Below, in pieces: positions 1-10,899 of a DNA stretch of 51,319 bases. The stretch spans positions 1 to 51,319 of the forward strand of contig JAKMXF010000057.1 in the NCBI GenBank assembly GCA_024704765.1, given 5' to 3'. The stretch comes from Oopsacas minuta. Taxonomy: Eukaryota > Porifera > Hexactinellida > Lyssacinosida > Leucopsacidae. The position numbers were made by a program, and so were the translations under genes. The notes beneath the pieces were generated by a model. That model made no database searches and was not told the origin of the DNA. It worked only from the letters and a program-made list of their open reading frames with translations. Each line of letters starts with the position of its first letter. Within the stretch, counting starts at the first letter, position 1.

Positions 1-3000
1 AATAAGGGAACCATAGAAATAGAATCTACTTCTATACATCTAAGGTTATACTGACTGTAGTATACTGTAGTGTCGGATTCTTTGGTTGTAAATAGAAACG
101 AGGATCGAATGGAATGATTCAAATAACATGATGGTTATAGAGTAAGTAATCAATCAACTGTTTGGTAATTTCAATTAGTTTAGATTCTGAATTCTTATTA
201 ACAATACTACTATGTATAGGTAATTTTGTCCATTCGTATATTTGTTCACAATTGTGATTCAACAACGAACAAATAGGATTCAGAACATTAGAATCTGTGA
301 TTATACTAATTTGTTGAATAGTCCATACATCGACATAATGAGTGTCTATTATGTTATCATACGTTATGGTGATCTGTAAGTGTTCTGCGAAATTCGCACT
401 CCCAATTTGCAGCTCATTACAAGTAGAATTTATGAAATGTAAATGTTCTGAAATAATTAAGCATTGTATTTGAGTATTGTCTAATCGATCTACTTTCCAA
501 GAGAAAGAAATAGCAATAGCAGTTATTCCTAGATTAATTGTGGATGAGGTATCTTGTAAGATACTAGAAATTTCTAGAACATCTTTCTGATGAATAAACG
601 AGAATAATTTCTCTGTTGAATCAGGTTTTAAAGATAAAGTAGCAATTCTAGATAGAGCATCAGTGTAGATAAATCTGCATAACCGATTCCATCACTAATT
701 ACCCCTACAGTATTTGTGAGAAGTTTGATATCAGTAGTTAATGTGGCAGATGCATGTGTTACCCCTTGAGTTTGTTCTAACACAAAATGTCCTATAAGAT
801 CAGTGCTGGTAGTAAATGATGAATTGAGGATGACGTCATTTACACCACATAATAATACAGTGCTTGTATCAGCTTTTGAGAATACAGTCCAGTCAGGAGC
901 TGGAGTGAAGGAAATAAAACTCAAACTATTTGAAATGCCAAATAGTACTTCAAAGGTAGGTTAGAGGCGATATGAAATTCCTTGTATATAGAGATAGCGC
1001 AAATTTAGAGTTATACTTGTTTCGTCGAAGACAAGAGCGTTTAACTTAAATATTATCAGTTGAAATATGGGTTGATTAGACCAGATATGAGTGTTAGGTA
1101 GATGAGAGTAGTATACATCATAATACATACCCGAATCTATTGAGACCTCAACATTACCTAAAGAAACCTGTATCTGGTTCGGTTCATTAGGAAATCTTAA
1201 TAATTCCAAGTTAAACGTATCTCCAATGAATTCAAACATTCCATTTATGCTCCACACGTTGTTAGGATATGTAACAATCGGATTAAAATATGATAATGAT
1301 AATGAAGGCTGTACTATGTTAGATATTATCTCTTGTACTATGATATACAGTGTAGTTGTAACTTCAACAAATACAGGAGAGTTCGTGATGTAGAATAATC
1401 TAGCTACGAGTGAGGGTATGTATAGAGGGTGTGTATCTGATAATTCTGTATACAGATATATACTACCTGGATCAGAATCTATTTGAGAATACTGAATCTT
1501 CAATACCACTACCAACTTGATATAATACTCTCTCAAAAGGTGTGAAATCCAAACTTACCATGAATACGCGACTCCCAACTTGATGATTATGTGATACGTG
1601 AATGTAGTAAGTATCATCTGAAAATGTAGGTATAGGGATGTTATGTTGAGGTAATAGGTTGATTGTAGTGATTGAAAACGTAGAATTATTGATAATTACT
1701 CTTAGCTGAGTTTGTAAGGGATCTGTTATGACATCAGTTTGGATTAATAAAACTTCAATAAAAGGGAAACTAAGTCGGTAGTCAAACATCAAATTTGAAA
1801 CACAAGTTAGAAGTTCTATGTCGATATTTTCTGTGCATAAAATCGAGGAATTAAGACTGATTTGAAAGCGTAAAATGAAATATTTTGGTTAATATTAATT
1901 AATTCAAATGTATGAGATAGACTAACAGGCTGAATAACATACTCATCTTCTATTTGTCGTATTGGTACACAATTTGTATGTAGAAACAGCATTATCACAC
2001 GCCTGAGCTAGAATAGTATAATTAGTATAATCAGCTGATCTAAACAGATGTATTACACCTGTGATATGATTCAGAACGAATACATCACTTGAGTGAGAGA
2101 TTAAACTATAAGATATACTGCCTTCATTCCCTGTGTCTACATCTGTTGCAGAAATGCGACCAATAACTCCACCAATATCAACAACATGTAAATGCTCAAA
2201 ATAGTAAATTTGTTCAGAGAATTCAGGTGCATGCATGTTCCTAGGGATAATACGTATTTCAAATGATGCAATAACGAAATTACCTCCAAGATCAGAAGCC
2301 TGTATCCTCAGGTTGTATAAGGAATTAACGTCAACACATGGTACTGTATTCAGGAAGAGTATCCCGATAATAGAGTTGATACTAAAAACTGGGTCAATAT
2401 CACCGGATGATATCGTGTACGATAAAGTAGAGCTCCATCATTTGAAATATCGAATACTTCATGAGTATTCCCTGTTGAAATGTAATACTCAATAATACCA
2501 GAGTCTCCAATGTCAAAGTCAACTGTTTCCAATTGATAGACAAGTTCAGCTACACCCAAATCTTCTCGAATATCAATTAGTCCTAGTGGAGCTATGAAAT
2601 AGGAGAATAGTAATTACTCTCTAAGACATTAATAGTAACCTCAGTCTGATTTGAGAGTGAAGGGCTACCATGATCTGTACCAGTCAAAACTAGATGATAC
2701 TCCTGGTTAACTTGGAGTATTTGTCCGTTATAAAACACGCCTCCATCCATGATGTGTGTATAGAAATAGCAAATATCTCCAGACAAACTATAGGTCAACT
2801 CAGAATTAATCACAATATCTCTATCTACAGCAGATAAATAGATGACATCACCATAATCGAGATCAAATGGTATTAAGATAGAATAATGTGTATGAAGAAA
2901 GTATGGGGAATCATCATTTACATCTAAAACGATAAGAATTACATTAGCGAGTGAATACTTGCGATATTCAGCAGCTGCTAGATCATTGGCTTGAACTTGA

Positions 3001-3395
3001 AATATAATACAATCTCTATACAACTCACTATCTAACGCACTCAGTAGTGTAATACTACCATTATTCGTATTAATAGGTAGAAATGTGTAATCAGTTAGAA
3101 TCGAATATTCAACTTATCCGAGGATGCCTTCATCTAGATCAACAGCTGTTACAGATAAGATAGTATCAGAATACAGTATACTCTCTTGAATATATACAGC
3201 ACAGTTATCAGGTGAGGTAAATACAGGAGGGTATTTATTAGTGTGTGTGATGTATACCATAATATCAGCTGTTGATGATAATGGCATTAAACCCCGATCT
3301 GTAGCTCTTAAAGTTATATTATACATGTCATCAGCTCAAGTTAATGTCCTTGTGAGTGTAATAGCGCCAATACAGGATTCTACCCCAAAATAATC
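1..3395 (-). pseudogene. Cadherin-repeat receptor pseudogene (inverted copy)
   Basis: Read on the minus strand from 3395 downward this encodes about five cadherin repeats, then a non-cadherin extracellular region. Cadherin signatures visible are DxD/AxDxD calcium motifs (AVDLDEG, AVDRD, ATDVDTGNEG), a linker VLDVNDDSPYF and a hydrophobic xPEF/PVF start to each repeat. The best open stretches are 3326-3114, 3023-2592, 2559-2350, 2236-1943, 1792-1472, 1536-961 and 924-628; 620-100 is also open in one frame and may be a laminin-G-like beta fold (weak). Adjacent stretches need frame switches, there is an in-frame TGA near 3350, and about 1.45 kb present in the sister copy (7335-8795) is deleted near 2430. 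It is an inverted duplicate of 7216-10316 but keeps about 0.8 kb of upstream cadherin sequence and about 0.9 kb of membrane-proximal sequence that the sister lost. Cadherins are calcium-dependent adhesion proteins. This copy cannot make a full product as written. Confidence 0.8.
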
Positions 3396-3419
3396 AGTTT
3401 GGAGAAAAGCACTTGACTA

Positions 3420-5660
3420 ACCGCATATCAAATTCACATTCAGAAGTACGTTCAGGCGTAGCCTACTAAATATAAGGCCTAACACTAAAAGTATCAGGAA
3501 TGAAGTATTGGCTGAAAGCATTTATATACATGGTTTCTTTATTGTAGAAAAGGTGCATTTTGCCTGAATAAATGTTTGTAGATTTTAGAACATCAAATTT
3601 TACACAAATAAATATTGAAAATTTTCAAGAATTTGCAAAATTTTGTCTCTAGTAAGCATTTATTTAGCAAAATATGTCATTGCTCGATGCCACGTAGAAC
3701 GTTAAATATTGCAATTATCAACTCAAAGTGAATCAATGAAATGATCTATAGACACTTTCATACAAAATCTCAAAAATTTGTCATTCAAAAGTTGGCTAGA
3801 TTTGAGATAAAGCAGAGACCATGGATAACAATTGTTAAGGAACATTCAATAATAACTCGAGAATCAATAAAATAATCGTAAAATCTTACTAGCCAATGTA
3901 TACTCTATACCCGACTTCCTATACCATTGCAATACATTTTGATATGAAATAATAGAAGAGTGGTGCGGAATATTGAAAATGGCCATGTATGGGCATCGTC
4001 ACATTGGTGAGAGATATCATATCAAAATGTATTGCAAGGGTATGGGAAGTCGGGTAAATAGTATAAATTAACTATTCTGATTTTACGATAAGTTTTCATG
4101 ATTCTCGAGTTATAATTGAATATTCATTAAAAATTGTCATCCATGGTCTCTAACTAAACTCAACAACGAGCCAACTTTTGACAAATTATACAAAAGGATC
4201 TATAGATCACTTCAATTATGCACTATGAGTTGATACATGCAATATTACACGTTCTACAAGGGGTCAATGAATGATATATTTTACTAAATAAATGCTTACT
4301 AGAGACATATGTTTATACATTCCTAAAAGTTTATACCATTTATTTGTGTACAATTTGATGTCCTACAATAATGTATTACATTTATTCAGCCAAAAATGCA
4401 TTATCCTGCAAAAAAGAATCTATGTCTATAAATACTTTCAGCTGATACTGCATCCCCGGTGCCAAAATTACGAGTTACAGTTAGGTCTTATGTGTTAGTT
4501 GGCCATGATTCAGGCTGTTTACTGAGATAATCCATTGCATATTCATTGTGACATTTGGCAGCTACAAATACATGACAGGGGGGTTGATACACCTCTGGTA
4601 CTGTGTGGTAAGGTATAAGAGGAGATGGAGATTGGGCTCTACATGGCAAGATGATACTAGCGGCGAGTTGGATTAATATATTTAATATCTTCTGGGATCT
4701 CGTCCTATTGTTTTGTGAAGTAAGTCTATTCCTGCAGCTGTTGTCTGACTGAGATCGACTTTGCCATAAGTAACTGTATACAAACAAATGGTAACTAATA
4801 TTAAAGTATAATACAGTCAACTCCCAATATTCGAAACCCAAGGGATCGTGATAATTTCTTCGATATGACTGGTGTAATTTATGTTACTTTGACTGTTCGG
4901 GACAATATTTGTAATATTTCATATATCTATATAAGCGGTATTTAGATATATCCGTGTTCGATATAACGTGAGTTAACTCTAAGTATAGAATTCGCATAAA
5001 TATTCCTACTGCAAATTATCTACATATTACTTACCGAGTAATCTAAGAGCATCTTCATTCTCTCTCGATACAGCTACCATAAAAGGAGTCTGTCCCCCTT
5101 GATTAGCTATACTAATATCAGCTCACTGATTCAACAAACACATTATAACTTCCTCTCTATTATGATAAGACGCGGCTCTAAGCGGAGTAGAATTCGTTGC
5201 GTTTGAGTGGTTAATATTCGCCCGGCTTCTAGAAGTTCTCTTACAAAATTGACATTACCACCTATAAGAAAATAGAAGTAAACAAAGGTAAATAAATAAC
5301 ATTTGAAGTTTATACCTAATGCAGCACACCATAAGGCTATTGCCCCTCCAAACTCATATCCTGTGAATTCAGATTGAACTGTCATTGTGTATTCAAGATC
5401 CAAAACTTCTAGAACATTCTTCAGGAAATAGCTTACTATCATTTTTAACCTTTCTGTGCAGCTAGAATTAACGGAGATCCCTTATTGCCCTTAGGCTGGA
5501 ATATATCCTTTGGATGTGTATTCTTTAGTGAAGTTGTTAGTTGAGACTTGAATAATGGAAATTTCCCTTTCGCTGCAGAATCCAATAATTCTTTATGTAA
5601 CAATTCATCTGAGTATGTTGATGACGTTGTTATGTGACGTAGTAGATGGCTACTTAACAT
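3420..5660 (-). pseudogene. FEM1-like ankyrin pseudogene, copy 1 (inverted)
   Basis: The minus-strand ATG at 5660 begins MLSSHLLRHITTSS, as in the near-intact copy at 10900. Exon 1 runs to about 5320. It carries a stop and a one-base loss near 5445, where QKGQNMIVSY of the good copy is broken. Exon 2 (about 5263-5035) shows GGNVNFVRELLEAG ankyrin sequence but has the one-base deletion GCCGGGCGAAT shared with the copies at 18897 and 31535. Exon 3 resumes near 4760 and is cut at 4514 by a foldback element; a short homologous stub continues at 3456-3420. The 3' half is missing. The upstream minus-strand sequence 5838-5790 is the end of a receptor tail (WYT then TAA), preserving the receptor-then-FEM1 order. 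Confidence 0.8.
3457..4507. mobile_element. Foldback (long-inverted-repeat) element, copy 1
   Basis: This 1.05 kb non-coding element is in the opposite orientation to the copies at 19930-20994 and 33277-34342. Nearly the whole element is one imperfect palindrome with arms of about 480 bp. An inner block bounded by GCTGAAAGC / GCTTTCAGC lies inside shorter imperfect outer termini (CATGGCC at one end, GGCTACG at the other). Flanks are GTTCAGG and ATTCAGG, matching a CCTGAAT target duplication on the other strand. It interrupts exon 3 of a FEM1-like pseudogene. The 7-8 bp duplication suggests hAT-type mobilisation, but there is no coding capacity to confirm a superfamily. Confidence 0.8.
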
Positions 5661-5834
5661 TTCTAATTGAAAGTTCTACAAGTAAAATAGCCAATTTTGT
5701 AAATATTCAGTATACAGAATACGATAGAGAAAGAGGCAAATAAATACATAATTATCAAAGCAGTAAAAGTAAGTCCTACAGTAAACTAATCTATTTTGCT
5801 ATTCATTGGTTCGTTTTAGGTGTACCAGGCAGAG
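5661..5834 (-). promoter_or_regulatory. Receptor-to-FEM1 spacer with splice-acceptor-like tract
   Basis: On the minus strand the end of a receptor tail (about 5838-5790, GISAWYT-like then TAA) is followed by an A/T-rich spacer with a pyrimidine run, then CTTGTAG and 15 nt before the FEM1 ATG at 5660. The same arrangement appears upstream of the FEM1 copies at 10900, 18897 and 31535. It could be an ordinary 3' splice site of a short 5'-UTR exon or a trans-splicing acceptor; the sequence cannot decide which. Confidence 0.45.
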
Positions 5835-6630
5835 ATTAGCTTTTCTTGATATTTGGTAGTATAAATTTCAATCTTTCACTACTGCCGAGTCTGTTGTTTA
5901 TAGAAATCCTGTGATATTTGAAGTACTCCAGCCAGGGGCGCGCCAGGATTTGGCGAACGGATTGGGTGGGCCTGGCGACAAGTATTATCGCGGGAGCCAA
6001 GCACGCTCGACAAATCAATTAAATTATTCAACATTTCGCCTTTAATTGCCAGAAGATTATATGAACAGGTTTTTCGAGCTTTGCCAAATAGCCATCCAAA
6101 GACATAATTTAGTTGAAATAAAATAAATCTAACATCGTAAGTCAAATAAACAAAAATATTAAAATATATAACACAAAGACTCATCAACTGAATGAGAAAC
6201 AAGAGTTTCGGAGAAATAAGGCGGAATATTACTAAATTAGGCATCTATAAAAACAAAGTTAAAAAACATGTACTTGTAAAACAAACAAATTTCGGAAAAA
6301 ATAAAACAAAGACGAAGCAAGTTAGCTCAAAAATTTCGAAATTTATGTCTCCAGAAATCACGGAGGGGCTCTAGGGGGGACTTGAGCCCCACAAATTTGT
6401 CCTGGCGCCGCCCCTGACTCCAGCTATTCTATCATCCAGTCACAAGAGATGAAGCCAATTTCCATTCCATTATGAAATCAAAGGATTTTCTTAAACGGGA
6501 AAATGTACTGAACGCATTCATTGCTGTATCTACCCCAAATATGTTAGTGGTAACAGATAAGGACGGTTTAAGTGCGTTACATTTCGCGTGTATGCTAGAA
6601 ACAGTCCTGATTCTGTTGTCGACGCGTGAA
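5835..6630 (+). pseudogene. FEM1-like 3' fragment split by a hAT MITE
   Basis: Plus-strand remnant of the C-terminal third of a FEM1-like protein. Positions 5835-5932 match the segment encoding AFLDIWLEKFPSF and RNPVMLEALQ of the good copy, and 6417-6630 match its KSKDFLK, VLNAFIA, DGL.ALHFACMLET segment. A 484 bp hAT MITE lies between them. The 5' part is missing: at 5835 the fragment abuts, back to back, an inverted receptor tail. At about 6630 it is fused to receptor EGF sequence. The same FEM1-MITE-FEM1-EGF order recurs inverted at 25531-22713. Confidence 0.8.
5933..6416. mobile_element. Non-autonomous hAT MITE (484 bp)
   Basis: It begins CAGGGGCGCGCCAGG and ends CCTGGCGCCGCCCCTG, which are inverted repeats typical of hAT elements. 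Perfect 8 bp target duplications ACTCCAGC lie at 5925-5932 and 6417-6424; removing the element and one duplication restores FEM1 homology. No transposase is encoded. A copy at the equivalent inverted site (23567-25363) carries a mariner insertion. Confidence 0.92.
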
Positions 6631-7215
6631 CCCCCCCTGTGTAGATTGTTATGAATGCAATCTTAACTTCTCTCCAGTCTCTAGTAATACGTACGGCTGT
6701 ATGGAATGCCATGATGATTGTCTTAGAGCTGGTGTTAATACCTCATTAGGCTATTGCTACGGACAGTCTGCATCAGAGTGTTCCTCTTATAGTCTCGATG
6801 GAATGTGTGTAGTCATGTGTCCTTAGAACTGTGTGTATAATATTGAGTCTACTTGTGTTTGTGCTCCGAATAGATCAGGTTCTGACTGCTCAAACTGGGA
6901 TTTAATCTGCAAGAATGGAACAGCTGAAACAGATTGTAGTGATAGGAATTGTGCTGTTGAGTATTTCGATACTGTATGCGAGAGCCAATACCTTCCTTGC
7001 TTGGGTACTCCTGGTCAAAGCGAGGAATTATATATTGACGGTATAGGAGATCATGTGTGTAGGTGTGAGTGTAATAACATGTGGGAGGGTACCGATTGTA
7101 CTACCTGTCCTATTGTATCAAAAATGGTGGATTACTAAATTCAACTTGTAATGGCTGCAATTGTATAAACTCAAGGGGAGGATTTGATTGCTCAGTTTGT
7201 GGCATAACTTGGTGC
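6630..7215 (+). pseudogene. EGF-module receptor fragment
   Basis: Cysteine-rich sequence homologous to the EGF region of the receptor at 13348. It shows DCYECNLNFSPVSS, MECHDDCLRAGVNTS and CVCAPNRSGSDCSN, with regular CxC and CxxC spacing, then CRCECNNMWEGTDCTTCP. A TAG interrupts at 6824-6826 and another stop falls at about 7136. It starts at a fusion with FEM1 sequence (about 6630) and ends about 7215, where cadherin sequence begins abruptly after CGITW. The inverted twin is 23348-22713. Confidence 0.8.
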
Positions 7216-10200
7216 AGCTGAACTTGTCTATTAATTTAAAACAGTTGACTTTGACATTGGAGACTCTGGTATTATTGAGTATTACATTTCAACAGGGAAT
7301 ATTCATGAAGTATTCGATATTTCTAATGATGGAGCTTTGTTCGTCAAAACTTCACTCGATTTTGAAGAAATGAACTCGTATACTTTGACTATTCTAGCAT
7401 ATAACCCAGGTAATCTATTCGAATACAGATATTCTGATATTTCTGTTGATATTATCATTGAAGATATTAACGATTTTATTCCTGAATTTTCTCTCACTAA
7501 TTATACATTTATATTCGCTTCAAATTTCCAATCAGGTAACCCAATTGGTACAGTTTTTATTATTGATGACGTAATAACATCAACTAGCCTTTCTCCTATG
7601 CTATTATATCTGATCCATTTATTTTCACAATCTCTGAGAATGGTGTTATCAGATTAACAGAAGACTTTGGGCTGAATTTGGTTAGTAAATATTCTATAGA
7701 AATATCATATAATGATGGGATATATACTGCTACAGCTTTAGTGACGATTTTTGTAGAAGAACCTAATTTGTACTCTCCATTATTCTCTAATTCAAACGGT
7801 TCATTTAACATTCTAGAGAATAATTATTCAACTGATGTATTACTGATAACAGCAACTGATAATGATATAGGAGCTAATGCGGTAATTTCTTATACTATTA
7901 CAGATAATTATTATATCCCTATTGATCAAAGTAGTGGTGTTCTAACCCTTGTTAATTTATTTCATTATGAACAGATACAAATATTGAGTTTGGTGATAAC
8001 TGCGGAAGATAACGCTTCACCCTGGCAACGAAAATCCACTACACTTCCTGTTGAAATAGTAGTTTTAGACGAGAACGATTCTCCAGCTATTTTCGCCGAA
8101 TCTACCTACATATTTACAGTAGTAAATAATACAATTGTTGCTGGTATTATTGGTAGAATAATTGCAACTGATGTGGATACATCCTCAACTCTTTTATACC
8201 AATTCACCACGACTAGTGATTACTTCGATATAGACCCATTCACTGGAGATATATTTGTAGCAAAGGAATTGGTTATTCAGAGTCCAACTATAACTGTATC
8301 AGTAAATGACTCTATACATACAGATAGTGCAATCGTGATTATTAACGTCATTCCAGCCAATTTACACACACCAATATTTCCCCAACATAACTTCACTATA
8401 TCTATACCAGAAGGAACTTCAATTGGAAATTCTATTCTACAAACAAATGCTGTTAATATGGATACTGGTATCAATGGGGATATTACATACAGTATTTCGT
8501 ATAATATTTATTGTATAGTGAATTCTACTACGGGTATAATTGTATTAACTCCGTTATTAGATGCTGAAACAGATCCAGTAGAAATCTCGTTTGACTTATC
8601 AGCAACAGATAATGCTTATTCTTCTTTCCGTAAATCTAGCTTTGTAACTGTTATTATACAAATAGAAAATGTGAACGATTGATCACCAGAATTTTCACAT
8701 TCTATCTATCAGCTGTTTGTAGAAGATGGCACTGATAGATACATGACTATTTACAAGGTTGAAACTATTGATAAAGACGGAGATATTCTATCGTACAAGA
8801 TATTATCCGGTGATATTGATCCAGTATTTAGTATCAACTCTATTATCGGGATACTCTTCCTGAATACAGTACCATGTGTTGACGTTAATTCCTTATACTA
8901 CCTGAGGATACAGGCTTCTGATCTTGGAGGTAATTTCGTTATTGCATCATTTGAAATACGTGTTACCCCTAGGAACATGCATGCACCTGAATTCTCTGAA
9001 CAAAATTACTATTTTGACCATTTACATGTTGTTAATACTGGTGGAGTTATTGGTCGTATTTCTGCAACAAATTTAGACACAGGGAATGAAGGCAGTATAT
9101 CTTATAGTTTAATCTCTCACTCAAGTGATGTATTCGTTCTGAATCATATCACAGGTGTAATACATCTGTTTAGATCAGCTGATTATACTAATTATACTAT
9201 TCTAGCTCAAGGCGTGTGATAATGCTGTTTCTACATACAAATTGTGTACCAATACGACAGTTCAAGTGGAAATGCGACAAATAGAAGATGAGTATGTTAT
9301 TCAGCCTGTTAGTCTATCTCATACATTTGAATTAACTAATATTAACCAAAATATTTCATTTAACGCTTTTCAAATCAGTCTTAATTCCTCGATTTTATAC
9401 ACAGAAAATATCGACATAGAACTTCTAACTTGTGTTTCAAATTTGATGTTTGACTACCGACTTAATTTCCCTTTTATTGAAGTTATATTAATCCAAACTG
9501 ACGTCATAACAGATCCCTTACAAACTCAGCTAAGAGTAATTATCAATAATTCTACGTTTTCAATCACTACAATCAACCTATTACCTCAACATAACATCCA
9601 TATACCTACATTTTCAGATGATACTTACTACATTCACGTATCACATAATCACCAAGTTTGGAGTCTCGTATTCATGGAAAGTTTGGATTTCACACCTTTT
9701 GAGGAAGTATTATATCAAGTTGGTAGTGGTAATGAAGATTTCAGTATTCTCAATAGATTCTGATCCAGGTAGTATATATCTGTATACAGAATTATCAGAT
9801 ACACACCCTCTATACATACTCACTCGTAGCTAGATTATTCTACATCACGAACTCTCCTGTATTTGTTGAAGTTACAACTACACTGTATATCATAGTACAA
9901 GAGATAATATCTAACATAATACAGCCTTCATTATCATTATCATTTTTTAATCCGATTGTTACATATCCTAACAACGTGTGGAGCATAAATGGAATGCATG
10001 AGTTCATTGGAGAATCACAGATTCTAATGTTCTGAATCCTATTTGTTCGTGGTTGAATCACAATTGTGAACACAAATATACGAATGGACAAAATTACCTA
10101 TACATAGTAGTATTGTTAATAAGAATTCAGAATCTAAACTAAATGAAATTACCAGACAATTGATTGATTACTTACTCTATAACCATCATGTTATTTGAAT

Positions 10201-10720
10201 CATTCCATTCGATCCTAGTTTCTATTTACAACCAAAGAATCCGACACTACAGTATACTACAGTCAGTGTAACCTTAGATGTATAGAAGTAGATTCTATTT
10301 CTATGGTTCCCTTATTGTTAGAATTCTCAAATGAGTATTCTTATATTACTGCGGTATCTTCTTTGATTGTTTCAGATATAAGCTATTCAATAAATAGCAG
10401 TGAGGAGAATATTGATAATTTAAGTTTAACTGATGATTGAACTCTTTCACACAATCATAGGGTAGGTTCTCTACAAAGCTCTGTTATACTTGATAATTCT
10501 ACGCGTTTATTGATTATATTTTGGGTCCTGAATACCTTCATGTTATTCCAGTGGATCTTTCCAAGTTATCTGTTAACAGTGATATGCTACCTGAAATTAG
10601 TTCGTATCTTCATTTTACTTCGATTTCCTCTGATGTTTTATCGGTTCTCAGTAACAGAGGAGCTCGTGGAGAGAATGTGCTTTAGTACATCCTCTGATAC
10701 AGGAATCTCTGCCTGGTACA
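7216..10720 (+). pseudogene. Cadherin-repeat receptor pseudogene (plus copy)
   Basis: Contains about seven cadherin repeats. The first is entered midway near 7216. Repeats are separated by EDINDFIPEF (about 7485), EPNLYSPLF (7770), VLDENDSPAIF (8090), VIPANLHTPIF (8370), a VEN-VND linker ending in TGA at 8680, and RNMHAPEF (8990). Calcium motifs include ATDNDIGANA, ATDVDTS, NMDTGINGD and TIDKDGD. The longest open stretch is 7678-8682. Positions 9221-10000 encode the membrane-proximal non-cadherin region. About 0.9 kb is deleted near 10010 relative to the inverted copy. Sequence from 10505 to about 10678 is open in the frame reading FIDYILGPEYLH and belongs to the juxtamembrane ectodomain; the TM helix is absent, and the tail end (SSDTGISAWYT) follows at 10685. 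Frameshifts occur near 7610 and 9210. It cannot encode one product as written. Confidence 0.82.
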
Positions 10721-10899
10721 CCTATAAAGAACAAATAAATAGCCAAATAGATTACTTTGCTGTAGGACTTAATCTTAGGAATCTTTTTACTTTTTACTAC
10801 TTGGATAATTATTTATTTATTTCCCTCTTTCTCTATCGTATTCTATTTACTGAATATTTACAAAATTGGCTATTTTGCTTGTAGAACTTTCAATTAGAA
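10721..10899 (+). promoter_or_regulatory. Receptor-to-FEM1 spacer with acceptor-like site
   Basis: About 180 bp separate the receptor tail motif from the FEM1 ATG. The last part holds a pyrimidine-rich run (TTTCCCTCTTTCTCTATCG) and then TTGCTTGTAG ending at 10884. The 15 nt from there to the ATG are in frame with it (encoding NFQLE). This spacer is conserved in all four receptor/FEM1 junctions. Confidence 0.45.

Noticed and set aside
100-620. Laminin-G domain in the membrane-proximal region of the cadherin receptor
   Set aside because: The beta-strand-like pattern is suggestive only; no diagnostic motif is visible, so it is mentioned but not called.
2235-2495. Plus-strand open frame of 86 codons
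   Set aside because: Antisense to clear cadherin coding sequence on the minus strand.
5879-6374. Open frames of 60-121 codons on both strands
   Set aside because: They lie within or across the non-coding hAT MITE (5933-6416), with no family motifs and interrupted continuity outside it.
10510-10884. 124-codon plus-strand open frame with hydrophobic stretches suggesting a membrane protein
   Set aside because: Another frame (FIDYILGPEYLH onward) continues receptor ectodomain sequence. The hydrophobic reading is a frame shadow that also runs through the A/T-rich spacer.
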